A stretch of DNA of 46,905 nucleotides from Crocinitomicaceae bacterium (GTDB lineage Bacteria; Bacteroidota; Bacteroidia; Flavobacteriales_D; Crocinitomicaceae). The notes under the pieces were generated by a model. That model ran no database searches and was not told the DNA's origin. It saw nothing but the letters and a program-made list of their open reading frames with translations. Positions 37,986 to 46,774 of this stretch are shown here, piece after piece (positions within the stretch are counted from its first letter, which is position 1; every line of letters begins with the position of its first letter). Position numbers and translations under genes: made by a program. The DNA is taken from positions 1 through 46,905 of the forward strand of contig JAIPCC010000008.1 of NCBI GenBank assembly GCA_021738405.1, read 5' to 3'.

Positions 37986-39312
37986 CTATGCAGACTTTTA
38001 CAGATTTAACGCGTTTTTTGTCAGAAGATTCGACAATCAGTTTGAGAGGCCCCAATACGATGTACTCATTGTTCTTGAGGATCCTGCCAGCAACTTCAAT
38101 GACTAGCCCGCCCAAGGTTTCGGCCTCACCGCGAGCGTCCTCAATGGTGTTTTCATGCTGCTCGCCAATGATTTTGAGTAAGTCGTTGAGCGAGGTGCGA
38201 CCTTCGAACAAAAAGATGTTGTCTGCTTGTTTGGTGTATTGAATTTCGGTGTCGTCGAATTCATCGGTGATGTCGCCTACAATTTCTTCGAGGATGTCTT
38301 CCAGGGTAATGATGCCACTCGCACCACCGTATTCGTCTACAACCACCGCCATGTGCATTTTCATGTTGCGAAACTCTTGCAAAAGGTCATTGATTTTTTT
38401 GTTTTCTGGCACGAAATACGGTTTTCTCAAGACCTGGGCCCAGTCAAAATCGGCGGGCTGCTCTAAATGATGCAATAAATCTTTGATGTAAAGAATGCCA
38501 ATGATGTTGTCGGGGCTCTCGCTAAAAACAGGAATGCGGGAGTAGCCAACCTCGATAATTTTGGTTAAGACCATTGCAAAATCGTCCTCGGCATCGATGT
38601 CTTCTACTTCTACGCGCGGCGTCATGATTTCTGAAGCTTCGGTTTTGCCAAAGCGCACAATGCCCTCTAGAATTTTGTGTTCTTCAATTGATCCGCCATC
38701 TGTTTTGGTGAGCGCAACGGCTTGTTCGAGTTCGTTTTGATCGATGGTAGCTCCTTTATTGCCCAGTTTCTGAATGAAGTTCGTACCCCAAACCAAAATG
38801 TGCTTGAGCCAAGATACCGGTGGCATTTTGCTGATGAAGCGCAGCGGATAGGCGGCGAGCAAACTGACTTTTAAAGCGTTGCGATTGGCAAAAATCTTAG
38901 GAATGACTTCCCCAAACAACAACAATAAAAGCGTAATGCCAATGACCTCAATGACAAAACGCCAAGGTGCAAATTGGCCCTGCGGAGGAAAGAGGTCGTT
39001 GAGGACAAAAGACGATAAAATGACGACGCCAACATTGACGAAATTGTTGAAAATGAGAATGGTCGCCAAGAGTTCTTGCGGCTTGGACAACAACGTCAAA
39101 ATGAGTTTGGCCCGTGCCGATGGATTGGCTTTGATGGCGGCGTTGTCTTTGGGCTTGAGTGAAAAGTAAGCACTTTCTGAACCCGAAGCAAAAGCGGACA
39201 GCAGGAGCAGCAAAAGAATAATCAAGAGATAAAGATAGCTTGCATCGCTAATTTGGAAATGAAAATCAAAAAGCGATGCTTCGAGACTCGGAGGTTCTAT
39301 AGCTGAGTTCAT
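37975..39312 (-). CDS. gldE: Gliding motility-associated protein GldE (CNNM/CorC-type)
   Basis: 445 residues. Three to four membrane helices form an N-terminal CNNM (DUF21) domain, including SAFASGSESAYFSLKPKDNA. A CBS-domain pair follows (VGYSRIPVFSESPDNIIGIL then MAVVVDEYGGASGIITLEDI), then a CorC/HlyC C-terminal domain. Homologues are related to Mg/Co efflux proteins; the GldE name rests on its position between ssb and gldD, where disruption impairs gliding in Flavobacterium. It is 3 bases after ssb. Confidence 0.92.
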   Translation of the reverse strand: MNSAIEPPSLEASLFDFHFQISDASYLYLLIILLLLLLSAFASGSESAYFSLKPKDNAAIKANPSARAKLILTLLSKPQELLATILIFNNFVNVGVVILSSFVLNDLFPPQGQFAPWRFVIEVIGITLLLLLFGEVIPKIFANRNALKVSLLAAYPLRFISKMPPVSWLKHILVWGTNFIQKLGNKGATIDQNELEQAVALTKTDGGSIEEHKILEGIVRFGKTEASEIMTPRVEVEDIDAEDDFAMVLTKIIEVGYSRIPVFSESPDNIIGILYIKDLLHHLEQPADFDWAQVLRKPYFVPENKKINDLLQEFRNMKMHMAVVVDEYGGASGIITLEDILEEIVGDITDEFDDTEIQYTKQADNIFLFEGRTSLNDLLKIIGEQHENTIEDARGEAETLGGLVIEVAGRILKNNEYIVLGPLKLIVESSDKKRVKSVKVCIDEN

Positions 39313-39315
39313 GGT

Positions 39316-39756
39316 TTAAAAGGGGAGGTCGTCGGCTGTGTCTGAAGCCAAGCCGCTCATGGGTGTAGGGTTATTGGGTTTTCCTTCGTTGCCGTAGTTG
39401 CTCGGGCGTTCGGATTGTTCGGCGCGGGTAAGAATGGTAAGCTCGTCGCCAACAACCTCTGTTGCATAGCGAATTTGCCCTTCTTTGTCTGTCCAGGATC
39501 TTTTTTTGAGCTTGCCCTCGACATAAATTTTGCTGCCTTTGCGCAGGTATTTATCTGCAACTTCGGCAAGGCCACGCCAAAGAACGATGTCGTGCCAATC
39601 GGTGATTTCTTTCTTTTCACCGCTTTGTTTGTCGGTGTAATTTTCTGAGGTAGCCAGTGGAAATGACGCCACTACAGCACCATTTTCTAAGCGTCGGACG
39701 TCGGGGTCTTTACCCAGGTTTCCGATTAAAATAACTTTGTTGACACTGCCGTTCAT
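39316..39756 (-). CDS. ssb: Single-stranded DNA-binding protein
   Basis: 146 residues. The OB fold begins [20 protein letters not shown] and includes [20 protein letters not shown] and [18 protein letters not shown]. The C-terminal tip DTADDLPF is the acidic tail that recruits repair and replication proteins. ATG 39756 is chosen over ATG 39774 because the family starts MNGSVNKV; the upstream six residues are unsupported. It lies 24 bases after topA. In related genomes mutY often stands before ssb; here topA does. Confidence 0.96.
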   Translation of the reverse strand: MNGSVNKVILIGNLGKDPDVRRLENGAVVASFPLATSENYTDKQSGEKKEITDWHDIVLWRGLAEVADKYLRKGSKIYVEGKLKKRSWTDKEGQIRYATEVVGDELTILTRAEQSERPSNYGNEGKPNNPTPMSGLASDTADDLPF

Positions 39757-39780
39757 TTGATATTTTTCAATCAATAATAG

Positions 39781-42105
39781 TTATTTTTTTCGAATCGGAC
39801 GTTTTTTCGCACTTTTTGCTGGCTGATTTGCGGCGATTTCCATGCACTCTGCCAAACTCAAAGTTTCTGGTTTGCAGTCTTTTGGTAGTTTGAAATTGTC
39901 TTTGCCAATCTTGAGATAAGCGCCATAGCGGCCATTGAGCAACTGTACGTCTGGGTTTTCGTCAAAGGTTTTGATGAGCGCTTTTGCGGCTTCCTCTTGC
40001 TTGAGTGTATCCAACTCAATTGCGCGTTCAAAGCTCATCGACATCGGGTCTTCTTCTTTCGGGATCGAGCTAAAACGCTTGCCAACTTGCACGTAAGGAC
40101 CAAAACGACCGATGTTGACCCGCACAACTTCGCCGTTGTGTTCGCCGAGTATTTTTGGCATTTCAAAAAGTTTGAGCGCTTCTTCTAGCGTAATGTTGTT
40201 GATCGATTGGTTGCCCTGGAGCGAGGCAAATTGAGGCTTGAGGCCGTCCGATTTTTCGTCGCCAATTTGGATCATTGGTCCAAAGCGTCCGATGCGGGCA
40301 ATGATTTTGCGTCCGCTTTTTGGGTCTGTGCCAAGTTCGCGTTCGCCAGTGGCGCGCTCTGAGTGCTCGAGTGTGTTTTCTACCGTCGAGTGAAAAGGAC
40401 CGTAAAACGACTGCAACATGTCTGTCCAGTTGAGTTGACCGTTGGCAATTTCATCGAAAGAGGCCTCTACTTTTGCCGTAAACTGGTAATCGAGGATTTG
40501 TTCAAAATTGGCCACCAAAAAGTCCGTAACGACGATGCCGATATCGGTAGGGGAGAGCTTGTTTTTCTCTTTTCCGGTAGTTTCAGATTTTTCTAATTCT
40601 TGGATGCCGTTCGGGTCCAAAACGAGTTGTGCATATTTGCGAATAGCACCTTCGCGCTCTTGTTTTTCAACGTAGTTGCGCTTTTGTATGGTCGAAATGG
40701 TTGGGGCGTAAGTAGAAGGTCGGCCGATGCCCAATTCTTCGAGTTTTTTAACCAAAGACGCCTCGACGTAGCGCGATGGCGGACGGCTGAAACGCTCTGT
40801 TGCGGTGCTCTGCTGTAGGGTCAAGGCTGCACCAACTGTGACTTTAGGCAAAAGGCCTTCGGTTTCGTTGTTTTCTTCGAGTTCATCGTCTAGACTTGCG
40901 GCCAAATAAACTTTCAAAAAGCCGTCAAAAATCAAGACTTCGCCTTTGGCTTGAAAATAATAGGGGCCGCTTAGGCCTTTGATTTTAATGGTGGTTCTTT
41001 CGAGCTGCGCATGGGCCATCTGACTGGCGATGCCACGTTTCCAAATGAGTTCATACAAACGTTCTTCGTCGCGTTCAGCTTGAATGTTCGGGCGTGTAAA
41101 GTCGGTGGGGCGAATGGCTTCGTGGGCCTCTTGTGCACCTGCACTTTTGGTGCTGTATTTGGTGGGTTTCGAGTAAGCCTCGCCGTAAGCACTGATAATC
41201 GCGCTTTTTGCGGCGTCAATTGCGGTTTGCGATAAATTGACGGAGTCGGTACGCATGTAGGTGATGTACCCTGCTTCGTAAAGTCTTTGGGCAACACTCA
41301 TCGTTTTGCTCACCGAAAAACCGAGTTTCAAGCTGGCTTCTTGCTGGAGTGTAGAAGTAGTGAAGGGCGCTGCCGGGCTTTTTGTAGCGGGTTTTTGCTG
41401 TACGTCTTCAACGGTGAATTGAGCTGTTTGCGCTTCGGTCAAGAGTTGCAGCGCCGCTTTTTTATCGGAAAGTTGTTGGTTGAGCTCCGCATTGAGCATA
41501 CCGTTTTCCGATAAAAATTGACCTTGCACACGGTAAAATCCTTCGGTATTGAAGGCATTGATTTCGCGTTCGCGCTCCACAATTAAGCGCACTGCTACCG
41601 ATTGCACGCGGCCTGCAGAAAGACTCGGGCGCACTTTTTTCCAGAGTACCGGAGAGAGTTCAAATCCGACGATGCGGTCAAGTACACGGCGTGCTTGTTG
41701 CGCATCGACGAGCTCTTGATTGATTTGTCTTGGGTTTTCGATGGCGCGTGTTACGGCCGTTTTGGTGATTTCGTTGAACGTGATGCGCTTGGTGTCTTTT
41801 TTATTGAGGTCCAACGTTTCGTACAAGTGCCAAGAAATGGCTTCTCCTTCGCGGTCTTCATCGGTCGCGAGCCATACGGTGTCTGCGGCTTTGGCTAATT
41901 TTTTGAGTTCAGCGACAATTTGTTTTTTGTCTGGGCTCACTTCGTATTGAGGTGCAAAACTTGCTTCGATGTCAATTGCGATGCCTTTTTTAGCGAGGTC
42001 TCTGACGTGACCATAACTCGACTTCACAATGTAGTCTTTGCCGAGGTAGCCCTCGATGGTTTTTGCTTTTGCAGGAGACTCGACGATAACAAGATTTTTA
42101 GCCAT
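39781..42105 (-). CDS. topA: DNA topoisomerase I
   Basis: 774 residues. It relaxes negative supercoils through a transient 5'-phosphotyrosine link. The Toprim domain carries NLVIVESPAKAKTIEGYLG and TDEDREGEAISWHLY (residues 81-95). The catalytic tyrosine is Tyr283 in GYITYMRTDSVNLS. The C-terminus has several topoisomerase repeats (RIGRFGPMIQIGDE, NIGRFGPYVQVGKRFSSIP, NGRYGAYLKIGKDNFKLP) without the four-Cys zinc fingers of E. coli TopA, and a Lys-rich tail. ATG 42105 is chosen over 42153 because it begins the Toprim fold. Confidence 0.97.
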   Translation of the reverse strand: MAKNLVIVESPAKAKTIEGYLGKDYIVKSSYGHVRDLAKKGIAIDIEASFAPQYEVSPDKKQIVAELKKLAKAADTVWLATDEDREGEAISWHLYETLDLNKKDTKRITFNEITKTAVTRAIENPRQINQELVDAQQARRVLDRIVGFELSPVLWKKVRPSLSAGRVQSVAVRLIVEREREINAFNTEGFYRVQGQFLSENGMLNAELNQQLSDKKAALQLLTEAQTAQFTVEDVQQKPATKSPAAPFTTSTLQQEASLKLGFSVSKTMSVAQRLYEAGYITYMRTDSVNLSQTAIDAAKSAIISAYGEAYSKPTKYSTKSAGAQEAHEAIRPTDFTRPNIQAERDEERLYELIWKRGIASQMAHAQLERTTIKIKGLSGPYYFQAKGEVLIFDGFLKVYLAASLDDELEENNETEGLLPKVTVGAALTLQQSTATERFSRPPSRYVEASLVKKLEELGIGRPSTYAPTISTIQKRNYVEKQEREGAIRKYAQLVLDPNGIQELEKSETTGKEKNKLSPTDIGIVVTDFLVANFEQILDYQFTAKVEASFDEIANGQLNWTDMLQSFYGPFHSTVENTLEHSERATGERELGTDPKSGRKIIARIGRFGPMIQIGDEKSDGLKPQFASLQGNQSINNITLEEALKLFEMPKILGEHNGEVVRVNIGRFGPYVQVGKRFSSIPKEEDPMSMSFERAIELDTLKQEEAAKALIKTFDENPDVQLLNGRYGAYLKIGKDNFKLPKDCKPETLSLAECMEIAANQPAKSAKKRPIRKK

Positions 42106-42121
42106 AAGGAGAATTTGGGGA

Positions 42122-42153
42122 CAAATGTAAAAGGAAAACAGTTCATAGCTCAA
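42122..42153 (-). promoter_or_regulatory. Promoter of topA operon
   Basis: On the minus strand TTG (42151-42153), a 21-base spacer and TACATTTG (42122-42129) fit the Bacteroidota consensus, 16 bases before the topA ATG. It is divergent from the miaB promoter, with 83 bases between them. Confidence 0.68.
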
Positions 42154-42236
42154 CTTGTTTGTTGCATTTTTCTGCGGATTTTTCCTTAACCTATGGTTAT
42201 ATTTTTTTTGGCTTTCGAAACTTCCTGTGCTGCCAA

Positions 42237-42268
42237 TTTGTCAGTAGTTTGAATTTGCCCTATTTTTG
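42237..42268 (+). promoter_or_regulatory. Promoter of miaB
   Basis: TTTG (42237-42240), a 20-base spacer and TATTTTTG (42261-42268) make the best -33/-7 match in the window, 16 bases before ATG 42285. It also decides the start of miaB, since the longer frame from 42159 lies upstream of it. Confidence 0.78.
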
Positions 42269-42284
42269 CAGTTCAAGAAAGACG

Positions 42285-43712
42285 ATGGAATACGAAAACA
42301 AAGTAATAGACGAAGCACTTCAAGGCACCGCTCTCGATTTGCCAACTCAGGCCAATTCAGAAGCCAAAAAATTATATTTAGAAAGTTACGGCTGCCAGAT
42401 GAATTTCTCGGACAGCGAGGTAGTCGCTTCCATTCTTTCCGATCAGGGTTACCAAACTACCCGCAACATCGACGACGCCGATGTCATTTTGCTCAACACC
42501 TGCTCTATTCGCGAAAACGCTGAGCAGCGCGTGCGCAACCGCCTCACCGAGTTCAAAATCAAAAAAGAACGCAATCCCGAGCTAGTAGTCGGCATTCTCG
42601 GTTGTATGGCTGAGCGCCTCAAAAAGAATTTACTCGAAGAAGAAAAATTAGTCGATTTAGTGGCTGGCCCAGACGCCTATCGCGACCTCCCCAACCTCAT
42701 TGACGAGGTGGGAACGGGTCAAAAAGCGGTCAACGTCTTGCTTTCTCGCGACGAAACCTACGCCGATATCTCACCAGTGCGCCTAGATTTAGGCGGCATT
42801 GCTGCTTTTGTGACCATCATGCGCGGCTGCGACAACATGTGTTCGTTTTGCGTCGTACCATTTACCCGAGGCAGAGAACGCTCTCGAGATCCGCAAACAA
42901 TTGTAGCGGAGTGTCAGGACCTATTTGACAAGGGATACCGCGAAGTGACTTTATTGGGTCAAAACGTAGATTCTTACCGTTGGAACATCAGCTCAAAAGG
43001 AGAAATCAAGAACCCCAACGAGCCCACTACCAATTTTGCACAACTCATGGAAATGGTTGCGCAGGTGTCGCCTTTGCTGCGCGTGCGCTTCAGTACCTCT
43101 CATCCAAAAGACATGACCGATGAGGTCTTGGAAGTAATGGCCAAATACGAAAATATTTGCCCGTACATTCACCTGCCTGTGCAATCGGGCCATACAGATG
43201 TGCTCTACCGCATGAACCGCGGTTATTCTCGCGAGTGGTACCTCGAGCGCATTGCAGCCATCAAACGCATCATTCCGGGCTGCGCCATTTCTACGGACAT
43301 CATCACTGGTTTTTGTGGCGAGACCGAAGAAGAGCACCAAGACACCCTCAGCTTAATGGACTTAGTGCAATACGATTTTGCCTATATGTTCAAGTATTCT
43401 GAGCGCCCAAAAACGCTGGCCGAGCGCCGTTTCGCAGACGACGTTCCCGAAGAAGTCAAGGGCCGTCGCCTCAATGAGATCATTGAAAAGCAACTTGCAC
43501 ACTCTTTGGCCTCCAATCAGCGCATGCTGGGCACGGTTCAAAAAGTCCTCATCGAAGGCAAATCCAAAAGATCTGAGGAGCAGCTCTGTGGCCGCACCGG
43601 CAGCAACGTTATGGTCGTTTTCCCGAAACTTCATTTTGAAAAAGGAGACTACGTGAATGTCCGCATCAAAGACTGCACTTCAGCCACTTTGATCGGCGAA
43701 ATTGAATTATAA
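42285..43712 (+). CDS. miaB: tRNA-2-methylthio-N6-dimethylallyladenosine synthase MiaB
   Basis: 475 residues. The radical SAM methylthiotransferase modifies A37 of tRNAs reading UNN codons. The N-terminal domain has [13 protein letters not shown] and [14 protein letters not shown] with its auxiliary cluster Cys; the radical SAM motif CxxxCxxC is [20 protein letters not shown]; the C-terminal TRAM domain ends with [11 protein letters not shown]. The open frame extends up to 42159, but ATG 42285 begins the family-like N-terminus and follows a strong promoter. Confidence 0.96.
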   Translation: MEYENKVIDEALQGTALDLPTQANSEAKKLYLESYGCQMNFSDSEVVASILSDQGYQTTRNIDDADVILLNTCSIRENAEQRVRNRLTEFKIKKERNPELVVGILGCMAERLKKNLLEEEKLVDLVAGPDAYRDLPNLIDEVGTGQKAVNVLLSRDETYADISPVRLDLGGIAAFVTIMRGCDNMCSFCVVPFTRGRERSRDPQTIVAECQDLFDKGYREVTLLGQNVDSYRWNISSKGEIKNPNEPTTNFAQLMEMVAQVSPLLRVRFSTSHPKDMTDEVLEVMAKYENICPYIHLPVQSGHTDVLYRMNRGYSREWYLERIAAIKRIIPGCAISTDIITGFCGETEEEHQDTLSLMDLVQYDFAYMFKYSERPKTLAERRFADDVPEEVKGRRLNEIIEKQLAHSLASNQRMLGTVQKVLIEGKSKRSEEQLCGRTGSNVMVVFPKLHFEKGDYVNVRIKDCTSATLIGEIEL

Positions 43713-43728
43713 ACGCTAGTTCAACAAC

Positions 43729-44979
43729 ATGGATGTTCAGCAAATCAAGCAAAGATTCGGCATCATTGGCTCAGCACCATTGCTGAACCGCGCCTTGGAA
43801 ATCGCCATGCAAGTGGCCCCAACAGATATCTCCGTGCTCGTTACTGGCGAGAGCGGAACCGGTAAAGAAATTATCCCGCAGGTCATCCATCAGCTCAGTG
43901 CGCGCAAACACGGTGAATACATCGCGGTCAACTGCGGCGCAATCCCGGAGGGAACAATCGATTCCGAATTATTTGGACACGAAAAAGGATCCTTCACCGG
44001 CGCCCAAGGCAGTCGACAAGGCTATTTTGAAGTCGCCAACGGCGGCACGATCTTTTTGGATGAAGTGGCCGAACTGCCCATGCAGACCCAAGTGCGCTTG
44101 CTGCGCGTGCTCGAAACGGGTGAATACATTCGGGTGGGCTCGTCTAAGCCGCTCAAAACCAATGTGCGCGTGGTGGCTGCCACCAATGAAAACATGCAAA
44201 AAGCAATTGCATCGGGCAAATTCCGTGAAGATTTATATTACCGCCTTAGTACCGTTCCGATCCCATTGCCTGCCTTGCGCCAGCGCGCCGAAGACATCCA
44301 TTTGCTCTTTAGAAAATTTGCCAACGACTTTGCCGACAAATACCGCATGCCGGCCATCAAACTCACCGAGGCCGCAGTCGAACTCTTGCTCAGCTATCCT
44401 TGGCCAGGGAATATCCGCCAGCTTAAAAATTTAGTTGAGCAGCTTTCCGTTATTGAAACGTCGCGCCAAATTGATCCGCTTACGCTCAATGCCTACCTGA
44501 CGCCCATCACCGAAAAGAGCAGTGGCCTGCAAATCAACGACCAAAGCCAAGATTCCATCTCGGAAAGAGAACTCATGTACAAATTTCTTTTTGACATGAA
44601 AAAAGACCTCACCGAGCTCAAAAAATTAGTCATCGACATCGCCAGCGGCACCCAAAACATCAATTTAAGTGCCGATCAGTCTGCTGCCGTTTCCAGACTT
44701 TACCAAGAAGTTTACGAAGAGCCTAGCAACCCGACGCGCATCTTGCCAGCCCCAAGTGTTCATGTCGAGCTGCCATCTGTGTCTCGAACACCCGATCTCG
44801 ACGAATACGAGGCCCATATAGAAGTCGAAGAATCCTTGAGCCTAGAAGACCGCGAGCGCGAGCTCATTCAAAAAGCACTCGAGAAGCACCGCGGCAAGCG
44901 CAAATATGCAGCCCAAGAACTCGGCATCTCTGAGCGCACGCTCTATCGCAAAATCAAAGAATTTCAATTAGCAGAATGA
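43729..44979 (+). CDS. Sigma-54-dependent transcriptional activator without receiver domain
   Basis: 416 residues. It starts straight with the AAA+ domain: Walker A GESGTGKE (40-47), the sigma54-contact loop GSFTGA (87-92, usual form GAFTGA), Walker B GTIFLDEV (from 106) and the REDLYYRL arginine-finger region (166-173). A linker of about 110 residues leads to a C-terminal Fis-type helix-turn-helix ([20 protein letters not shown]). There is no receiver or PAS input domain, so it is controlled by partner binding or by its own level. It lies 16 bases after miaB and overlaps lptE by ATGA (44976-44979). Confidence 0.94.
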   Translation: MDVQQIKQRFGIIGSAPLLNRALEIAMQVAPTDISVLVTGESGTGKEIIPQVIHQLSARKHGEYIAVNCGAIPEGTIDSELFGHEKGSFTGAQGSRQGYFEVANGGTIFLDEVAELPMQTQVRLLRVLETGEYIRVGSSKPLKTNVRVVAATNENMQKAIASGKFREDLYYRLSTVPIPLPALRQRAEDIHLLFRKFANDFADKYRMPAIKLTEAAVELLLSYPWPGNIRQLKNLVEQLSVIETSRQIDPLTLNAYLTPITEKSSGLQINDQSQDSISERELMYKFLFDMKKDLTELKKLVIDIASGTQNINLSADQSAAVSRLYQEVYEEPSNPTRILPAPSVHVELPSVSRTPDLDEYEAHIEVEESLSLEDRERELIQKALEKHRGKRKYAAQELGISERTLYRKIKEFQLAE

Positions 44980-45488
44980 GGCGCTGGATCTACTTTGCTT
45001 TAGTCGCCTTTACCCTGAGCGCCTGTTGGCCCGAGAGTTTTTCCTTTCGAGACAGCGGCGGTATGGCACCAGAATGGGTCAGTTTCACCATTCAAAATCT
45101 AGAGAACACCGCACCCAATTGCCCACTTTCATTTGCGCCCTTGCTCACCGAACAACTCAAAGATGGCGTGCAGAACAACACGCGTTTGGTGCTCAACACC
45201 AAACAAGGAGCAGGTGAGGTGAACATCGAAGGCGCCATTACTGGCTATCAGGTGCAGCCCGTTGCCATTCAAGGTGCAGACAACGCCAGCAGCAACCGAC
45301 TCACCATGACCATCGCGCTCAAGATCAAAATCAAAGCGCCCAAAGAAGAAGAATGGCAACTGGTGAGCACGCGTTTTGCCGATTTCTCCTCTTCGAGTAA
45401 TTTGGCCGATGTCGAGCAAAAACTATTTGCAGAGATCTCCGACCAAATGGTACAAGACCTCATCAACAAGTTATACAGTAATTGGTAA
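44976..45488 (+). CDS. lptE: LptE-family LPS assembly lipoprotein
   Basis: 170 residues. A lipoprotein signal with TLSAC puts Cys17 at the acylation site. The rest follows the LptE/YcfL-like pattern of Bacteroidota: [37 protein letters not shown], and the beta strands [20 protein letters not shown]. LptE plugs the LptD barrel in the outer membrane and helps insert LPS. Family conservation is low, so the call leans on the lipobox, length and the well-known sigma54 activator-lptE-secG-groES order. It overlaps the activator gene by four bases. Confidence 0.85.
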   Translation: MRRWIYFALVAFTLSACWPESFSFRDSGGMAPEWVSFTIQNLENTAPNCPLSFAPLLTEQLKDGVQNNTRLVLNTKQGAGEVNIEGAITGYQVQPVAIQGADNASSNRLTMTIALKIKIKAPKEEEWQLVSTRFADFSSSSNLADVEQKLFAEISDQMVQDLINKLYSNW

Positions 45489-45497
45489 TTTAGCACC

Positions 45498-46328
45498 GTG
45501 TTAAGTAAAGAACAACTTCATTCGCAAATTGCCAACCCATCCCTGTGTTCGGGTGCCTATCTGTCTGACCTAGAAGACCTTCAGCTCACTTACCCCTACG
45601 CCACTAGCTTCTCCATCCTTTACCTCAAAACACTCGCCAAAGAACAAGATGTTCGGCTTGCCAAAGCCCTTGATCAAAAGGCTTTTGCCATTCAAAACCG
45701 CGTGGTGCTCTACGAATTGCTCAACGAGCGCTTGCAGCAAGAGATAGAAGAAGTTCAAGTTGTTGAAGAAAGTGTAGTTCCTGAAGTTCAAGTTCCTGAA
45801 GAAGAAATAATTGGAAAGGAAGAAGTTGTAAGGGAAGAAGAGGTTGACGAAAAAGAAAAAACTGCTCCCGATGAGCTCGATCAATTGTTGCGCGCAAGTC
45901 TGATCAACTCCGCTTACGTCGATATTACTTACACCGAAGAGCTCAAAACACTCGATCAACAAGAACAGGAGCCTATTGTGCCGCCTGTTGTTGAGCAAGC
46001 AGCGCCAGCGCAAGTCCCGTCTCAAACCGAGCGCTTTACTTTTTCACAATGGTTGCATCTTGCAGAAGAGGCCATTGACGAGCAGCAAAAGGAGTACCTC
46101 AGTATCGCCAAACCCAAACAAGATTTTTACTCACCAGCTAAAAAAGCCAAAGAGAGTTTGAGTTCTGATCAAATACCTGTTTCGGAAACCTTAGCCAAAA
46201 TTTACGCGATGCAAGGCGCAGTAGGCAAAGCAATTGGGGTTTATGAGCAATTAATTTTGCTTAATCCGGAAAAAAAGAGTTTCTTTGCAAATCAAATTAA
46301 AGTACTTAAGAAAAACCTCAACGCTTAA
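45498..46328 (+). CDS. Unrecognised protein with acidic linker and TPR-like C-terminus
   Basis: 276 residues, GTG start at 45498 (no earlier ATG fits; next alternatives are internal). Not assigned to a named family, but a protein at this place is common in Flavobacteriia. The first ~85 residues are helical (LEDLQLTYPYATSFSILYLK), followed by a strongly acidic Val/Glu-rich linker (residues ~86-125), and a C-terminal helical segment that resembles one or two TPR units (KIYAMQGAVGKAIGVYEQLI). No signal peptide or membrane helix, so cytoplasmic. It is 9 bases after lptE and 2 before secG. Confidence 0.8.
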   Translation: MLSKEQLHSQIANPSLCSGAYLSDLEDLQLTYPYATSFSILYLKTLAKEQDVRLAKALDQKAFAIQNRVVLYELLNERLQQEIEEVQVVEESVVPEVQVPEEEIIGKEEVVREEEVDEKEKTAPDELDQLLRASLINSAYVDITYTEELKTLDQQEQEPIVPPVVEQAAPAQVPSQTERFTFSQWLHLAEEAIDEQQKEYLSIAKPKQDFYSPAKKAKESLSSDQIPVSETLAKIYAMQGAVGKAIGVYEQLILLNPEKKSFFANQIKVLKKNLNA

Positions 46329-46330
46329 TC

Positions 46331-46639
46331 ATGACAGGAATACTTTCTTTTTTAATCATCGTAGCCAGCGCATTGCTGATTCTCGTTGTTTATGTTCAAA
46401 ACCCAAAAGGTGGGGGCCTAAGTGCTGATTTCGGTGGGGCTTCTCAATTAGGTGGCGTACAACGCACCAATGAACTCATCGACAAACTTACTTGGGGCTT
46501 GGCCGCAGCTATCGTAGTTTTCAGCCTTGGTATCTCTTTGAGCCAACCAAAGCCACCAAAACAAGTTGCACCACAAACCCAACAACAAGCACCAAATCAA
46601 GGTCAGGGTCAAAACCAAGGTCAGAGCCAAGGTCAATAA
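46331..46639 (+). CDS. secG: Protein translocase subunit SecG
   Basis: 102 residues. SecG supports the SecYE channel. Helix 1 (LSFLIIVASALLILVVYVQN), the conserved PKGGGLSADFGGASQLGGVQ loop and helix 2 near residues 56-74 are standard. The last ~30 residues are a Gln/Gly/Pro-rich low-complexity tail (QGQGQNQGQSQGQ) encoded by short imperfect repeats. It is followed by a strong terminator. Confidence 0.93.
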   Translation: MTGILSFLIIVASALLILVVYVQNPKGGGLSADFGGASQLGGVQRTNELIDKLTWGLAAAIVVFSLGISLSQPKPPKQVAPQTQQQAPNQGQGQNQGQSQGQ

Positions 46640-46660
46640 CCAACTCTTTGTAACGATACA

Positions 46661-46698
46661 AAATGTCAGTATGTCACGCATACTGACATTTTTTTTTG
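46661..46698 (+). terminator. Intrinsic terminator after secG
   Basis: AAATGTCAGTATG (46661-46673) and CATACTGACATTT (46679-46691) form a perfect 13-base stem with a TCACG loop, followed by a long T run. It separates the miaB-secG transcript from groES. Confidence 0.92.
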
Positions 46699-46744
46699 TC
46701 CTTTATGCAATTTTGACGCAAAACAGCAATTGGCATGTTTTTCG

Positions 46745-46754
46745 AAGGAGGTGA
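46745..46754 (+). promoter_or_regulatory. Extended Shine-Dalgarno-like sequence upstream of groES
   Basis: AAGGAGGTGA is a 10-base perfect complement of the bacterial 16S rRNA 3' end, rare in Bacteroidota. It ends 20 bases before the groES ATG, much farther than the usual 5-9. Confidence 0.5.
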
Positions 46755-46774
46755 GGCAACTAAAAATATTTTTT

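Noticed and set aside
42106-42153. 16-residue extension of topoisomerase I
   Set aside because: The Toprim domain starts at MAKNLVIVESPAKAK; the extension overlaps the promoter.
42159-42284. 42-residue extension of MiaB
   Set aside because: It lies upstream of a strong promoter and does not resemble MiaB.
46730-46745. Sigma54-like promoter TTGGCATG before groES
   Set aside because: The -24 part is close to TGGCACG but the -12 GC is missing (TCGA at the expected place).
46699-46774. CIRCE operator upstream of groES
   Set aside because: No TTAGCACTC-N9-GAGTGCTAA or near match was seen.
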